A stretch of DNA of 7,101 nt, taken from Sphingomonas bacterium. GTDB lineage: Bacteria; Pseudomonadota; Alphaproteobacteria; Sphingomonadales; Sphingomonadaceae. The notes under the pieces were generated by a model, which made no database searches, was not told the origin of the DNA, and was given only the letters and a program-made list of their open reading frames with translations. This document shows, piece after piece, positions 1 through 6,124 of the stretch (positions are counted from its first letter, which is position 1; every line of letters starts with the position of its first letter). Location of the stretch: the NCBI GenBank assembly GCA_026785965.1, contig JAJAYY010000146.1, positions 1 through 7,101 on the forward strand, in the 5' to 3' direction. Position numbers and translations under genes: made by a program.

Positions 1-69
1 GATCGTCCTAAGCCCAGAGGCCCTAGGAGACCAGGCCGCCGCCCACATGTCCCTTCATCTAACCAACAA

Positions 70-80
70 TGTCAAAGAGC
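70..80 (-). promoter_or_regulatory. boxA rRNA antitermination site
   Basis: The minus strand reads GCTCTTTGACA, close to the E. coli rrn boxA (TGCTCTTTAACA) that recruits NusB and ribosomal protein S10 to the elongating polymerase. It is followed by a GT-rich run (TTGTTGGTT, 69-61) that could play the part of boxC. Its position between an rRNA-type promoter and the putative 16S start supports the assignment. Confidence 0.8.
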
Positions 81-118
81 CGACGCGTTCCCTCCCCCGG
101 TTTTTGGTCCGGGCGTCG
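81..118 (-). promoter_or_regulatory. boxB-like stem-loop in the rRNA leader
   Basis: The outer arms CGACGC and GCGTCG (plus-strand positions 81-86 and 113-118) are perfect complements. Inside them, CCGG at 97-100 pairs with CCGG at 109-112 around an A-rich loop on the RNA strand. The stem ends directly next to boxA. In E. coli rRNA leaders a boxB hairpin lies just upstream of boxA, and the arrangement here is the same. Calling it boxB is based on position, not on sequence identity. Confidence 0.55.
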
Positions 119-186
119 TGTGACCGACTAAGAGAGGCGCGTAGCAGAGGCGGTCCGAGAAGGCCGCCACCGCTGCTGTGAGAGGG

Positions 187-215
187 CATATATGGGGATG
201 CCCATTTTTCGTCAA
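187..215 (-). promoter_or_regulatory. rRNA operon promoter (sigma-70 type)
   Basis: On the minus strand, TTGACG (215-210) is separated by exactly 17 bases from TATATG (192-187), a close match to the housekeeping consensus. Directly upstream of the -35 are two A-tracts (GAAAAAG and CAAAAAG, about 222-236), placed where an UP element would contact the alpha subunit of RNA polymerase, as is typical for rRNA promoters. The predicted start is near 179-181. Only this single promoter is evident; no convincing second one was seen up to the CBS gene. Confidence 0.82.
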
Positions 216-290
216 CCGGCTTTTTGACTTTTTCGAGACGGTAACGGCTGAACTTGACAAGAATCGCGGAAATCCGGGATTCCAATATCG

Positions 291-719
291 TCAGGCGGAT
301 TGGATGTAGGTCCTCAGCGCCTCGGCTTCGGCTTCGATCCGCTCGATCCGGTGCTTCACCAGGTCGCCGATCGAGACGATTCCGCGAATCTCTCCCGATT
401 CTACCACGGGCAAATGGCGGATCCGCTGCTGGGTCATGATCGCCAGCGCAGCGAGGATCGGGGTGGAGCGATCGACCGTCACTGCGGGTGAGCTCATCGC
501 CTGATCGACGGTTAAGTCGAGCGCCGCGGCGCCATGCGCGCGCAGGCAGCCGACCAGATCGCGTTCGGAAAAGATGCCGACGATCTCGTTCCCGGCGAGC
601 ACCGGGACGGCGCCGATGCGGTGTTCGTGGAGGAGCGTGATTGCGTCGCGCACGCTCGTTCCGGCGGGAAGGGTGGCGACGTCGTCACCCTTGGTCGAGA
701 GAATCGCCGCGATCGTCAT
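291..719 (-). CDS. Two-CBS-domain protein
   Basis: This 142-residue cytoplasmic protein consists almost entirely of a CBS pair (Bateman module). CBS1 is roughly residues 7-60 and ends in IFSERDL; CBS2 is roughly 74-125 and contains RHLPVV and ends in IVSIGDLVKHRI. A helical tail (ERIEAEAEALRTYI) follows. In this family CBS pairs bind adenine nucleotides or related ligands and often act as energy or redox sensors; the ligand and target here cannot be read from sequence. No catalytic or transporter domain is attached, so it is a stand-alone module of the size usual for short alphaproteobacterial CBS proteins. The start at 719 is chosen because AGGAGG sits five bases upstream (725-730); an in-frame ATG at 758 adds 13 residues that look unlike family N-termini. 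It is divergent from the gene at 782 (62-bp gap) and points toward the rRNA promoter without a clear terminator between. Confidence 0.93.
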   Translation of the reverse strand: MTIAAILSTKGDDVATLPAGTSVRDAITLLHEHRIGAVPVLAGNEIVGIFSERDLVGCLRAHGAAALDLTVDQAMSSPAVTVDRSTPILAALAIMTQQRIRHLPVVESGEIRGIVSIGDLVKHRIERIEAEAEALRTYIQSA

Positions 720-781
720 GCTCGCCTCCTGCGCGTCTGAATCGGTTGAAGGTGTCACGATCCACCGTCAAAGGGAAGGTC
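720..781. other. Divergent intergenic gap between the CBS gene and the membrane-protein gene
   Basis: This 62-bp gap holds the ribosome-binding sites of both genes (AGGAGG on the minus strand at 730-725, AAGGGAAGG on the plus strand at 771-779). I found no good -35/-10 pair for either direction, so at least one promoter probably lies inside the opposite coding sequence. Confidence 0.6.
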
Positions 782-1072
782 ATGCCCCTGCCCGACCCCG
801 CACAACCGCCGTCGATCAAGCACAGCTTCCGTCGAATCATGCGCATCGCGGCGCTGTTTTCGGCCGTGATCGCGGTGCTGGCGATGGTGATCGTGTCGCG
901 CGGCGAGACCGAGCTGCACCTCCACATGCTGATCGCGACCGGAGTCGGGATCCTGCTGACGATGCTGCTTGGAACCGGGCTGATGACGTTGATGTTTCTC
1001 AGCAACCGCCATGGCCACGACGCCGACGCGCACCGCCCTCCGCACGAACCCGATCAGAAAGACCCGACATGA
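782..1072 (+). CDS. Small two-helix inner-membrane protein of unknown function
   Basis: A 96-residue protein I do not recognise as a named family. A basic N-terminal segment (K13, R17, R18, R21) precedes a hydrophobic helix at about residues 22-38. A short polar loop (SRGETELHLH) follows, then a second, Gly/Met/Leu-rich helix at about 49-73, and a hydrophilic tail with four histidines (H77, H79, H84, H88) and several acidic residues. By the positive-inside rule both ends should be cytoplasmic. A purine-rich AAGGGAAGG at 771-779 serves as ribosome-binding site. The stop codon overlaps the thioesterase start as ATGA, so the two are translationally coupled and almost certainly co-transcribed. 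A role at the membrane linked to acyl-CoA or lipid turnover is a guess from context; the His-rich tail might bind metal, also a guess. Confidence 0.85.
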   Translation: MPLPDPAQPPSIKHSFRRIMRIAALFSAVIAVLAMVIVSRGETELHLHMLIATGVGILLTMLLGTGLMTLMFLSNRHGHDADAHRPPHEPDQKDPT

Positions 1073-1446
1073 CCGAACCCCACCGCGGCGCGATTTTGCG
1101 CGTTGTCCCCGGCCCGTCCGACATCAATGCCAACGGCCATATCTTCGGCGGCTGGGTGCTGAGCCAGATGGACATCGCTGCCGGCATCGTCGCCTCGCGC
1201 CGCGCCAATGGCCCGGTCGCGACGGTGGCGATCGACCGGATGGAATTCCTCGCCCCGATTCACCTGCGCGACCTGATTTCGGTCTACGCCAGTGTCGAGC
1301 GGGTCGGGCGAACGTCGATGCAGATCAGGATCGAGGTCATCGCCAGCCGCGACCGCGGCACGGTCGACATCAAGGTCACCGAGGGCTTGTTCACGTTCGT
1401 CGCGATCGACGATCAAGCGCGGCCGCGGCCGGTCGAGGCCGTTTAG
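1069..1446 (+). CDS. yciA: Acyl-CoA thioesterase, YciA family (hotdog fold)
   Basis: This 125-residue cytoplasmic enzyme should hydrolyse acyl-CoA esters to free acid and CoA. It follows E. coli YciA closely from end to end: the signature NANGHIFGGWVLSQMD (residues 20-35), then VATVAIDRMEFLAPI, then a C-terminal EGLFTFVAID. Asp35 in the QMD motif matches the catalytic aspartate of the family, and the GG pair (27-28) sits at the start of the central hotdog helix. E. coli YciA has Asp where His24 stands here, a tolerated-looking substitution next to the signature. YciA enzymes have broad chain-length range, so the substrate is open. The start overlaps the stop of the upstream membrane-protein gene (ATGA, 1069-1072). 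The stop codon TAG (1444-1446) overlaps the stop of the convergent DUF4139 gene. No strong terminator follows. Confidence 0.93.
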   Translation: MTEPHRGAILRVVPGPSDINANGHIFGGWVLSQMDIAAGIVASRRANGPVATVAIDRMEFLAPIHLRDLISVYASVERVGRTSMQIRIEVIASRDRGTVDIKVTEGLFTFVAIDDQARPRPVEAV

Positions 1447-2948
1447 AGCGGGATGCGATAGCGCAAGGTCGCGCTGCCATTGGCAGGGACCGTGACCGCC
1501 CATAACGGTCGGCCGTGGCGCGCGCCAAGCCGCGCGTCGGCCTTGAGTTTGGCCCCATCGGTCATGAACTCGGCCTCATAGCGAATCGGCGCGGGGCCAT
1601 CGTTGGTCACCACCAGCTCGGCGCGATTGTCGTCGAGGCGGCGCTGGACAGCGCGGACGCCGGGCGCCTCGCCGACCGCTATCTCGACATCCTCGCCGAC
1701 TGCGCCGTCGGCGACAAAGCCCTCGCCAATCAGGATCGGGCGCCCGTCGCGATCGGCGAACAGGACCAGCCCCCCGGCAGGAAGCGGGAGTCCAAGCCCG
1801 TCGGCCGTGCGATTGCGGCTGACCAGGGTGCGGGTCGCGGACGCTTCAAAATCGCCGCCGACAGGCATTGCCTGGCGATAGACTAATGCCACCTTGACCG
1901 CGGGCTGGGCGATCATCGCGACCTGTTTCTGCGAGTTGGCCGCGACGGTGACCAGTTCGGGAATGCGGTACAACTTGACGTCGCCAAGCGCCTCAAGCTG
2001 CGCCTTCATCGCAACGCGCGCGCCGGTGACGACGATGTCGCTCGCCTCGGCCATCGCGGCGGGTGACGGTGCCGGTGGCGGCGGTGGCGGCGCACCGGGA
2101 TAGGTCAATCTGGCAGCGCCATCGCTGGTCGTTCCGGCCGGCCAGCAAATCAGATTGATCGGGCGCGACTGGGCTGGCTGGACCGGAGCGTATTCGCGGT
2201 TGAGTTTGCCCGCGACGGCGTTGGTCTGCGCGGCGGCGAAGCTGGTTTCATCGCCATTGGCGAGCGTCATCCACGCGAACAGGTCAAGCCGGTCGCCCGC
2301 GGGCGACAGCGTCGCGACATAATTGGCCTGCCAGTCGAACCCGGTGGCGAGGTAGGACAGCGTTATGGTCGCATCGATCGCTTCGCTGCTTCGGGTCCGG
2401 ACCGAAAGCGTCGGCTTGGCCGAGAGATCGGGCGGCACCTCGTCGAACAACAAGGTTTCGGCCTGGCCAGAGCAACGCAATGCCTCGATCCCGTCGCGGG
2501 TCTGGAGCACCACCGCGCCGTCGGCGCCGGTGCGGATCAGCGCGTCCTGCTCGACCACCGCGCCGGTCGCGCGGCTGGTGCGGCGGAGGTGGACGCGCTG
2601 GCCAAGCGAACGATCGAGCAGATTGCCCGGTGACAACAGGAGCGCGTCGCGATTGCGTTCGACCACGCCATCGGCAAGCCCGGTGATGATCGCGCTTTGC
2701 GGGATAATGCCCCCGGCGACACCTTCGAAGCGAAGCACGGATTCGCCGACGGGAAGGTGAACTTGGCGGGTCTCGCTGATCAGCGCATAGCCATTGAGCC
2801 AGCGCAGGTTGAAGGCGTCGGCCGGACCGCGGTTGGGATCGCGGTAGATCGTCACCGCCACCGCATCGGGGCGCGGCGAGGAGGTGATCGGCTGGGCCGA
2901 TGCCACCGCCGGCACCAGTAGGACCACCAATAAGTGCGGCCAGCGCAT
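1443..2948 (-). CDS. Exported DUF4139-domain protein, divergent paralogue with proline-rich insert
   Basis: A 501-residue protein with a signal peptide (about 1-19, ending VASAQ), so periplasmic or envelope-located; function unknown. It is homologous along its length to the protein encoded at 2959-4371: VTIY, LLSP, DLSAKPTLSV, TLSYLATGFDWQANYV, GDVKLYRIPE (322-331) and VPANG near the C-terminus all align. Differences: about 16 extra residues after VTIY (36-51), and a linker about 40 residues longer (250-321). That linker contains six consecutive prolines (287-292) followed by DIVVTGARV (304-312), which resembles the TonB-box region of sphingomonad receptors. It has two cysteines (C159, C268), while the neighbour has none. 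Start: the ATG at 2948 gives the signal peptide directly; an upstream in-frame start near 3074 lies inside the preceding gene. AAGG lies 8 bases upstream. Ten bases separate it from the upstream stop, so it is operonic. Confidence 0.9.
   Translation of the reverse strand: MRWPHLLVVLLVPAVASAQPITSSPRPDAVAVTIYRDPNRGPADAFNLRWLNGYALISETRQVHLPVGESVLRFEGVAGGIIPQSAIITGLADGVVERNRDALLLSPGNLLDRSLGQRVHLRRTSRATGAVVEQDALIRTGADGAVVLQTRDGIEALRCSGQAETLLFDEVPPDLSAKPTLSVRTRSSEAIDATITLSYLATGFDWQANYVATLSPAGDRLDLFAWMTLANGDETSFAAAQTNAVAGKLNREYAPVQPAQSRPINLICWPAGTTSDGAARLTYPGAPPPPPPAPSPAAMAEASDIVVTGARVAMKAQLEALGDVKLYRIPELVTVAANSQKQVAMIAQPAVKVALVYRQAMPVGGDFEASATRTLVSRNRTADGLGLPLPAGGLVLFADRDGRPILIGEGFVADGAVGEDVEIAVGEAPGVRAVQRRLDDNRAELVVTNDGPAPIRYEAEFMTDGAKLKADARLGARHGRPLWAVTVPANGSATLRYRIPL
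2013..2039 (-). other. TonB-box-like motif (DIVVTGARV) encoded inside the DUF4139 gene
   Basis: These nine codons encode DIVVTGARV at residues 304-312, just after a Pro/Ala-rich stretch. In sphingomonads the short sequence (D/E)IVVTG(S/A/T)R is typical of the region near the TonB box at the mature N-terminus of TonB-dependent receptors. The protein here has no plug or barrel domain, so the motif occurs in an unusual setting, between the two halves of a DUF4139 protein. Function is unproven. Confidence 0.5.
2074..2091 (-). repeat. Two perfect 9-bp tandem units encoding the poly-proline run
   Basis: The plus strand shows GGTGGCGGC twice in direct succession (2074-2082 and 2083-2091), coding for six prolines on the minus strand. 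Changes in copy number would keep frame (three residues per unit), so linker length could vary between strains. Confidence 0.7.
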
Positions 2949-2958
2949 CGCGCGCGCC

Positions 2959-4371
2959 TTAGTAACGAGTGTCGAAGGTCGCGGTGACGCTCGCCTCGCC
3001 ATTGGCCGGGACCGCGACGCGCCATTCGGCCTCGTCGGCTGAGCGACGTTCGCTCTTGAGGCTTTCATCGACAATCCTGGTGTCGCCCCACAACCCCGAC
3101 TGAACCAGCGCCACGGTCACGGCGCGCGGGCTGGCGTTGGTCAGCCGGTAACGCATCGCGGTGCGCCAGCGGCTGCCGTCGCTCGATAGTCGCTCGCGTT
3201 TCTCGACCGTCGGCTGGACCTTGATGTCGAACGCCTGGCCGGTGACGAGCCCGAGCTCAGACCCCATCGGGGTGTGGCCGATCGCGCTTTCGCCGACGAA
3301 CTGCGGAGCGCCGCGCGCGTCGCGCTGATAGACGCGCACGGTACCGGCGGGGAGCGCATCGCCGAGCCCGCCGTTGCGCGACGAAGAGAAGCGCAGCACC
3401 GAATTGACGCTGGCGGGCTGATCAAGCGTGCCGAGCCAGCCGTTGCGAAATTCATAGGCTCGCTGCGCTGGGCTGCCCGGAACGTCGAGAAAGCTGACCT
3501 GCTTGGTCTGGGCGTTGGCGATCGTGGTGCGCTCGGGCAGCGGGTATAAATAGAAGTCGCCGAGCCGTTCGCGGCCCGCCGTCTCGGTCCCGGGATCACG
3601 GATCGTGCCCGACGACGGCGGCGCATAGCGATTGTAGCGCTGCTGCCCGGTCTGGTTGACCGCGCCCGCGACGAGCAAGGTGTTGGCGTTGAGGTAAGGC
3701 GTGCCGCTATTGTTGGTGAGCGTGATCCAACCCTGGACGTCCATCTTGCCGGCGGTTTCGTCGAACAAAGCGACATAGTCGGCCGACCAGCCGAGCCCGG
3801 GGGTGAGATAGGTCAAGGTCACCGGCTGGCGACCGCCGCGGGCCGCCTCGAGCGTGACCGAGAGCGTCGGGCGGGCGCGCAAGTTTTCGGGCACCTTGTC
3901 GAAGATCACCCGCGCCGGGATGCCATCATCGCGCAGCACCTCAATGCGATTGCCGATCTGGAGCACGACGCCATTGTTGGCACTAAGTACGCGCGCGCGC
4001 TCGCGGGTTTCGGAGCCGGTCGCGGGATTGGTGCGAACCAGCGTGATGGTCTCGCCAACGGCTTTCTCCATCAGCGCGGAGGGCGACAGCAGGTCGAAAT
4101 CGAAATTCTGTTCGACCACGCCAATGCCGGTGCCGCTAAGCGACACCGTTTCGGGGCGGATCTGGGCCGAGACGTCCGGAAATTCCTGGCGCGAGCGGCC
4201 GGCGGGAAGCGCGATGCTGCGGCGATCCTGCACCAAAGCGAGATTGTTGTTGTAGATCGTCACCGCGACCTCGCCCTGCTGGTTGCGCCCGGCCGAGGCG
4301 GCGCCGTCATCGACCGCCTGCGCCAAAGCCGGAACCGACGCCATCAACAGCAACCCCGCAACGTAACGCAT
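2959..4371 (-). CDS. Exported DUF4139-domain protein
   Basis: A 470-residue exported protein of the DUF4139 type. A signal peptide covers about residues 1-18 (MRYVAGLLLMASVPALA). The body opens with VAVTIYNNNLALVQDRR (35-51), the entry motif of DUF4139 proteins, and continues with beta-rich sequence including LTYLTPGLGWSADYVALF (187-204) and FYLYPLPERTTI (273-284). It ends with VPANGEASVTATFDTRY. No catalytic motif and no membrane anchor after the signal peptide are visible, and the mature protein has no cysteine. The biochemical role of the family is not established. The start at 4371 is preferred over a TTG at 4383 because GGAGGG (4376-4381) sits four bases upstream of the ATG. It is the first gene of a two-gene operon, with a candidate promoter at 4430-4458. 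Confidence 0.91.
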   Translation of the reverse strand: MRYVAGLLLMASVPALAQAVDDGAASAGRNQQGEVAVTIYNNNLALVQDRRSIALPAGRSRQEFPDVSAQIRPETVSLSGTGIGVVEQNFDFDLLSPSALMEKAVGETITLVRTNPATGSETRERARVLSANNGVVLQIGNRIEVLRDDGIPARVIFDKVPENLRARPTLSVTLEAARGGRQPVTLTYLTPGLGWSADYVALFDETAGKMDVQGWITLTNNSGTPYLNANTLLVAGAVNQTGQQRYNRYAPPSSGTIRDPGTETAGRERLGDFYLYPLPERTTIANAQTKQVSFLDVPGSPAQRAYEFRNGWLGTLDQPASVNSVLRFSSSRNGGLGDALPAGTVRVYQRDARGAPQFVGESAIGHTPMGSELGLVTGQAFDIKVQPTVEKRERLSSDGSRWRTAMRYRLTNASPRAVTVALVQSGLWGDTRIVDESLKSERRSADEAEWRVAVPANGEASVTATFDTRY

Positions 4372-4420
4372 CACACCCTCCAATATCGCTGCGGGCAGCT
4401 TGGCCAGTTCGCCGGCAAAC

Positions 4421-4445
4421 GCAAATGATATTTTATATCCTTTGC
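4421..4445. promoter_or_regulatory. 25-bp near-perfect inverted repeat, candidate operator
   Basis: The arms GCAAATGATAT (4421-4431) and ATATCCTTTGC (4435-4445) are complementary over 11 bp with one mismatch, around a 3-base TTT centre. The dyad fully covers the candidate -10, so a dimeric regulator bound here would block transcription of the DUF4139 operon. I could not match it to a known operator. An RNA hairpin is the alternative, but the stem would be AU-rich and it lies at the likely transcript start. Confidence 0.5.
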
Positions 4446-4458
4446 TCTAATAAATCAA
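4430..4458 (-). promoter_or_regulatory. Candidate promoter of the DUF4139 operon
   Basis: On the minus strand TTGATT (4458-4453) stands 17 bases from TAAAAT (4435-4430). The region is strikingly AT-rich compared with its surroundings. The predicted transcript would start near 4423 and carry a leader of about 50 bases before the ATG at 4371. The -35 overlaps the T-tract of the porin terminator. The -10 lies within a near-perfect dyad. Confidence 0.5.
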
Positions 4459-4492
4459 AGAAAAGCCCCTGTGCCGAAGCAAAGAGGCCTTT
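4457..4492 (-). terminator. Rho-independent terminator of the porin gene
   Basis: On the minus strand AAAGGCCTC (4492-4484) pairs with GGGGCTTTT (4469-4461) over 9 bp including two G-U pairs. Inside, TGC/GCA closes a TTCG tetraloop with a C-G closing pair. The run TTTTCTTT follows at 4464-4457. It begins 21 bases after the porin stop codon, where a terminator for the porin transcript is expected. Confidence 0.85.
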
Positions 4493-4513
4493 CCGTACGC
4501 CTACAAACGCAAT

Positions 4514-6100
4514 TTAGAAGTCGACCTGGAAGCGGGCCTGAACGGTGTCGTTGCCATATTTCCGCTTGTTGATCGGATCGGTCGAGGTCGGCTTGACCGT
4601 CGCCGCAAGCGGGCCGCCGGTGATCTTGGCATGCGAGTAATTGAGCAAGATCCTCATATAATCTTCGGGGATCCAGGTCAGGCCGCCGAGCAAGCCAAGC
4701 TGCTTGCCACCCTTGCCGGCCTGGGACGCGGCAGTGGTGCATGCGGCGCCGGTGACGAAGTTGTTGGTGCAGCCACCACGCAGCTTGCTGCTGTCGAGAT
4801 CGAGATAATCGACCCGGCCGATGATCTGGAAGGCGCCGCTGCCACCCTTGCTGAACGGCTTGAGCACCTTGGTGCGATCCCATGCGCCGGCCTTGTAGCC
4901 GCGTGTTTCACCAGTCAGGAAATAGCCCGCCTCAACGTAGCCGCCCCAGAAACTGGGATTGCCATTGGCGACATATTGCGACGCTGCCGGGAAGAAATCG
5001 AGCACATCGGTCGGATCGCCCGGATCGACCGTGATCTTGTCGAACTTGTCGTAACCGTTGGCCTTGAGATACTGACCTTCGGCGGCGATGTGCAGCGACT
5101 TGAAGATGCCGGCGGCTTCGAGGCCGATTATGTCGTCGCTCCTGGCAGCGAAATTGCCGGTATCGACGAAGCGCTGATCGGTCAGCTGGGTGAACGGCCG
5201 GGCGCGATAGCGAGCCAGCTGATTGATCGACGGTTGGCCCGAAGACGCAGCGACAGTGGCACCGTTGTTCGATTGGAACTTGCGGTGCTGATAGTTGATG
5301 CCGAAGTGCATCTGATTGCTGCCCATGAGCGGCGAATAGACCGCGCGCGTCGCGCCGATCCAGCCGTCATTGTCGAGCTGCGAGTCGATCGAGTGGGCGG
5401 CAAACAGTCCGGCATTGAGGCGCAGGTTGCCGGCCTTGTTGGCATAGCCGACGTTAAGGCCGATGCGGCGGGTGTTGATGAACGCGTCGTCGAACGCTGC
5501 GCGCTCGACGAAGCTGGAGAAGCGCGAGCTTGAAATCTGCTCGAGCCCGTTGAGCGTTTCCTGATTGCCGATGGTGAGGTTGAACGGCGTGTTCTTCGGC
5601 GTGTAGGTCAGCACGACATCGCCAAAACCGACCGCGCCATTGGCATAATCCATTTCGAACTTGTAGCCGAGGCCGCCCGGAATGGTGCCTTCCGCGCCAA
5701 GCCGGATGCGGCGCGCGCGGGTGTTGAAGCCAAGGTTGCGCGTGACGATCATATCGTTGGGGTTCGAGACATAGCCGACATCATATTGGATGCGGCCACG
5801 CGGCTTGAACGACCAGCCGGCATCCTTGTCCTCGTACAAGGGCGCGCCCTTCCATGTCGGCGTGGTCTTGACGATCGACGCCTGGACCTGGACGAGCGAT
5901 TCCTGGAGCGCTTCGACCTGCGCCTGGAGCAATTCGATCTTGGCCTGGGCGTCGTCGACGTCAGCGGCAGCGGCAATCGCCGCATCGGCAGTCGCGTCCG
6001 ACGGATCAGGCTGCGGTTCTTCCTGCTGCGCGAACGCGGCGGTCGACATCATCATGGCGGTGCCGGCGAACAGTGCGCGGACCAGAAGCGTGCGTGTCAT
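4514..6100 (-). CDS. Phosphate-selective porin, OprO/OprP family
   Basis: A 528-residue outer-membrane protein that should form a trimeric beta-barrel channel for phosphate or polyphosphate. A signal peptide spans residues 1-24 (cleavage after AFA, before QQEEP). An Asp/Ala-rich spacer leads into a predicted coiled coil at about 48-78 (AQAKIELLQAQVEALQESL). The barrel begins with SFKPRGRIQYDVGYV and runs to a C-terminal phenylalanine (VQARFQVDF), the usual BAM recognition signal. The segment IGNQETLNGLEQISSSRFSSFVERAAFDDAF is typical of the OprO/P family. Two cysteines close together in RGGCTNNFVTGAACTTA probably form a disulfide in a loop. A weak AAAGGA lies 9 bases before the start. The gene sits 104 bp downstream of pstS on the same strand. 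Specificity for phosphate comes from family membership and this neighbour, not from visible binding residues. Confidence 0.9.
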   Translation of the reverse strand: MTRTLLVRALFAGTAMMMSTAAFAQQEEPQPDPSDATADAAIAAAADVDDAQAKIELLQAQVEALQESLVQVQASIVKTTPTWKGAPLYEDKDAGWSFKPRGRIQYDVGYVSNPNDMIVTRNLGFNTRARRIRLGAEGTIPGGLGYKFEMDYANGAVGFGDVVLTYTPKNTPFNLTIGNQETLNGLEQISSSRFSSFVERAAFDDAFINTRRIGLNVGYANKAGNLRLNAGLFAAHSIDSQLDNDGWIGATRAVYSPLMGSNQMHFGINYQHRKFQSNNGATVAASSGQPSINQLARYRARPFTQLTDQRFVDTGNFAARSDDIIGLEAAGIFKSLHIAAEGQYLKANGYDKFDKITVDPGDPTDVLDFFPAASQYVANGNPSFWGGYVEAGYFLTGETRGYKAGAWDRTKVLKPFSKGGSGAFQIIGRVDYLDLDSSKLRGGCTNNFVTGAACTTAASQAGKGGKQLGLLGGLTWIPEDYMRILLNYSHAKITGGPLAATVKPTSTDPINKRKYGNDTVQARFQVDF

Positions 6101-6124
6101 GTCAGTTATCCTTTGCCCCGAAAC

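Larger units (their letters stand above)
1..180 (-). other. 5' leader of a ribosomal RNA operon (16S gene lies left of the window)
   Basis: Read on the minus strand, this stretch has the character of an alphaproteobacterial pre-16S leader. It follows a strong sigma-70-like promoter, carries a hairpin and then the antitermination sequence GCTCTTTGACA, and continues into a GGGACATGTGGGCGGC-type segment that I recognise from sphingomonad rRNA leaders. An imperfect hairpin (about 8-28, 7 of 9 pairs) lies near the edge. No part of the mature 16S rRNA is visible, so its 5' end should lie beyond base 1. The right boundary is the inferred transcription start, about 7 bases after the -10. No protein-coding gene is credible here; the short open frames overlapping it are chance. 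Confidence 0.82.

Noticed and set aside
254..290. Plus-strand TTGACA at 254-259 as a promoter
   Set aside because: No -10 lies at 16-18 bases, and there is no gene on the plus strand for it to serve.
262..290. Terminator for the CBS gene at GGAATCC/GGATTTCC
   Set aside because: The arms leave almost no loop, pairing needs a bulge, and no T-run follows.
720..758. Upstream in-frame start (758) for the CBS protein
   Set aside because: The extra 13 residues do not look like the family, and AGGAGG sits at the right distance from the ATG at 719.
574..1068. Long plus-strand extension upstream of yciA, overlapping the membrane-protein gene
   Set aside because: Homology to YciA begins within a few residues of the ATG at 1069, which forms an ATGA junction. 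The upstream frame is low-complexity Arg/Ala/Pro sequence.
1426..1446. Hairpin CGGCC/GGCCG followed by TTT at the end of yciA
   Set aside because: The stem is only 5 bp and the T-run only 3, inside coding sequence; not enough to call a terminator.
2949..3074. Upstream extension of the second DUF4139 gene to 3074
   Set aside because: It would overlap the preceding gene and bury an obvious signal peptide that begins at the ATG at 2948.
4631..5533. A 300-codon open frame on the plus strand, antisense to the porin gene
   Set aside because: GC-rich coding DNA often gives long antisense frames. The porin on the other strand has clear family features, a signal peptide and a terminal Phe, while the antisense product resembles nothing and has no convincing start context.
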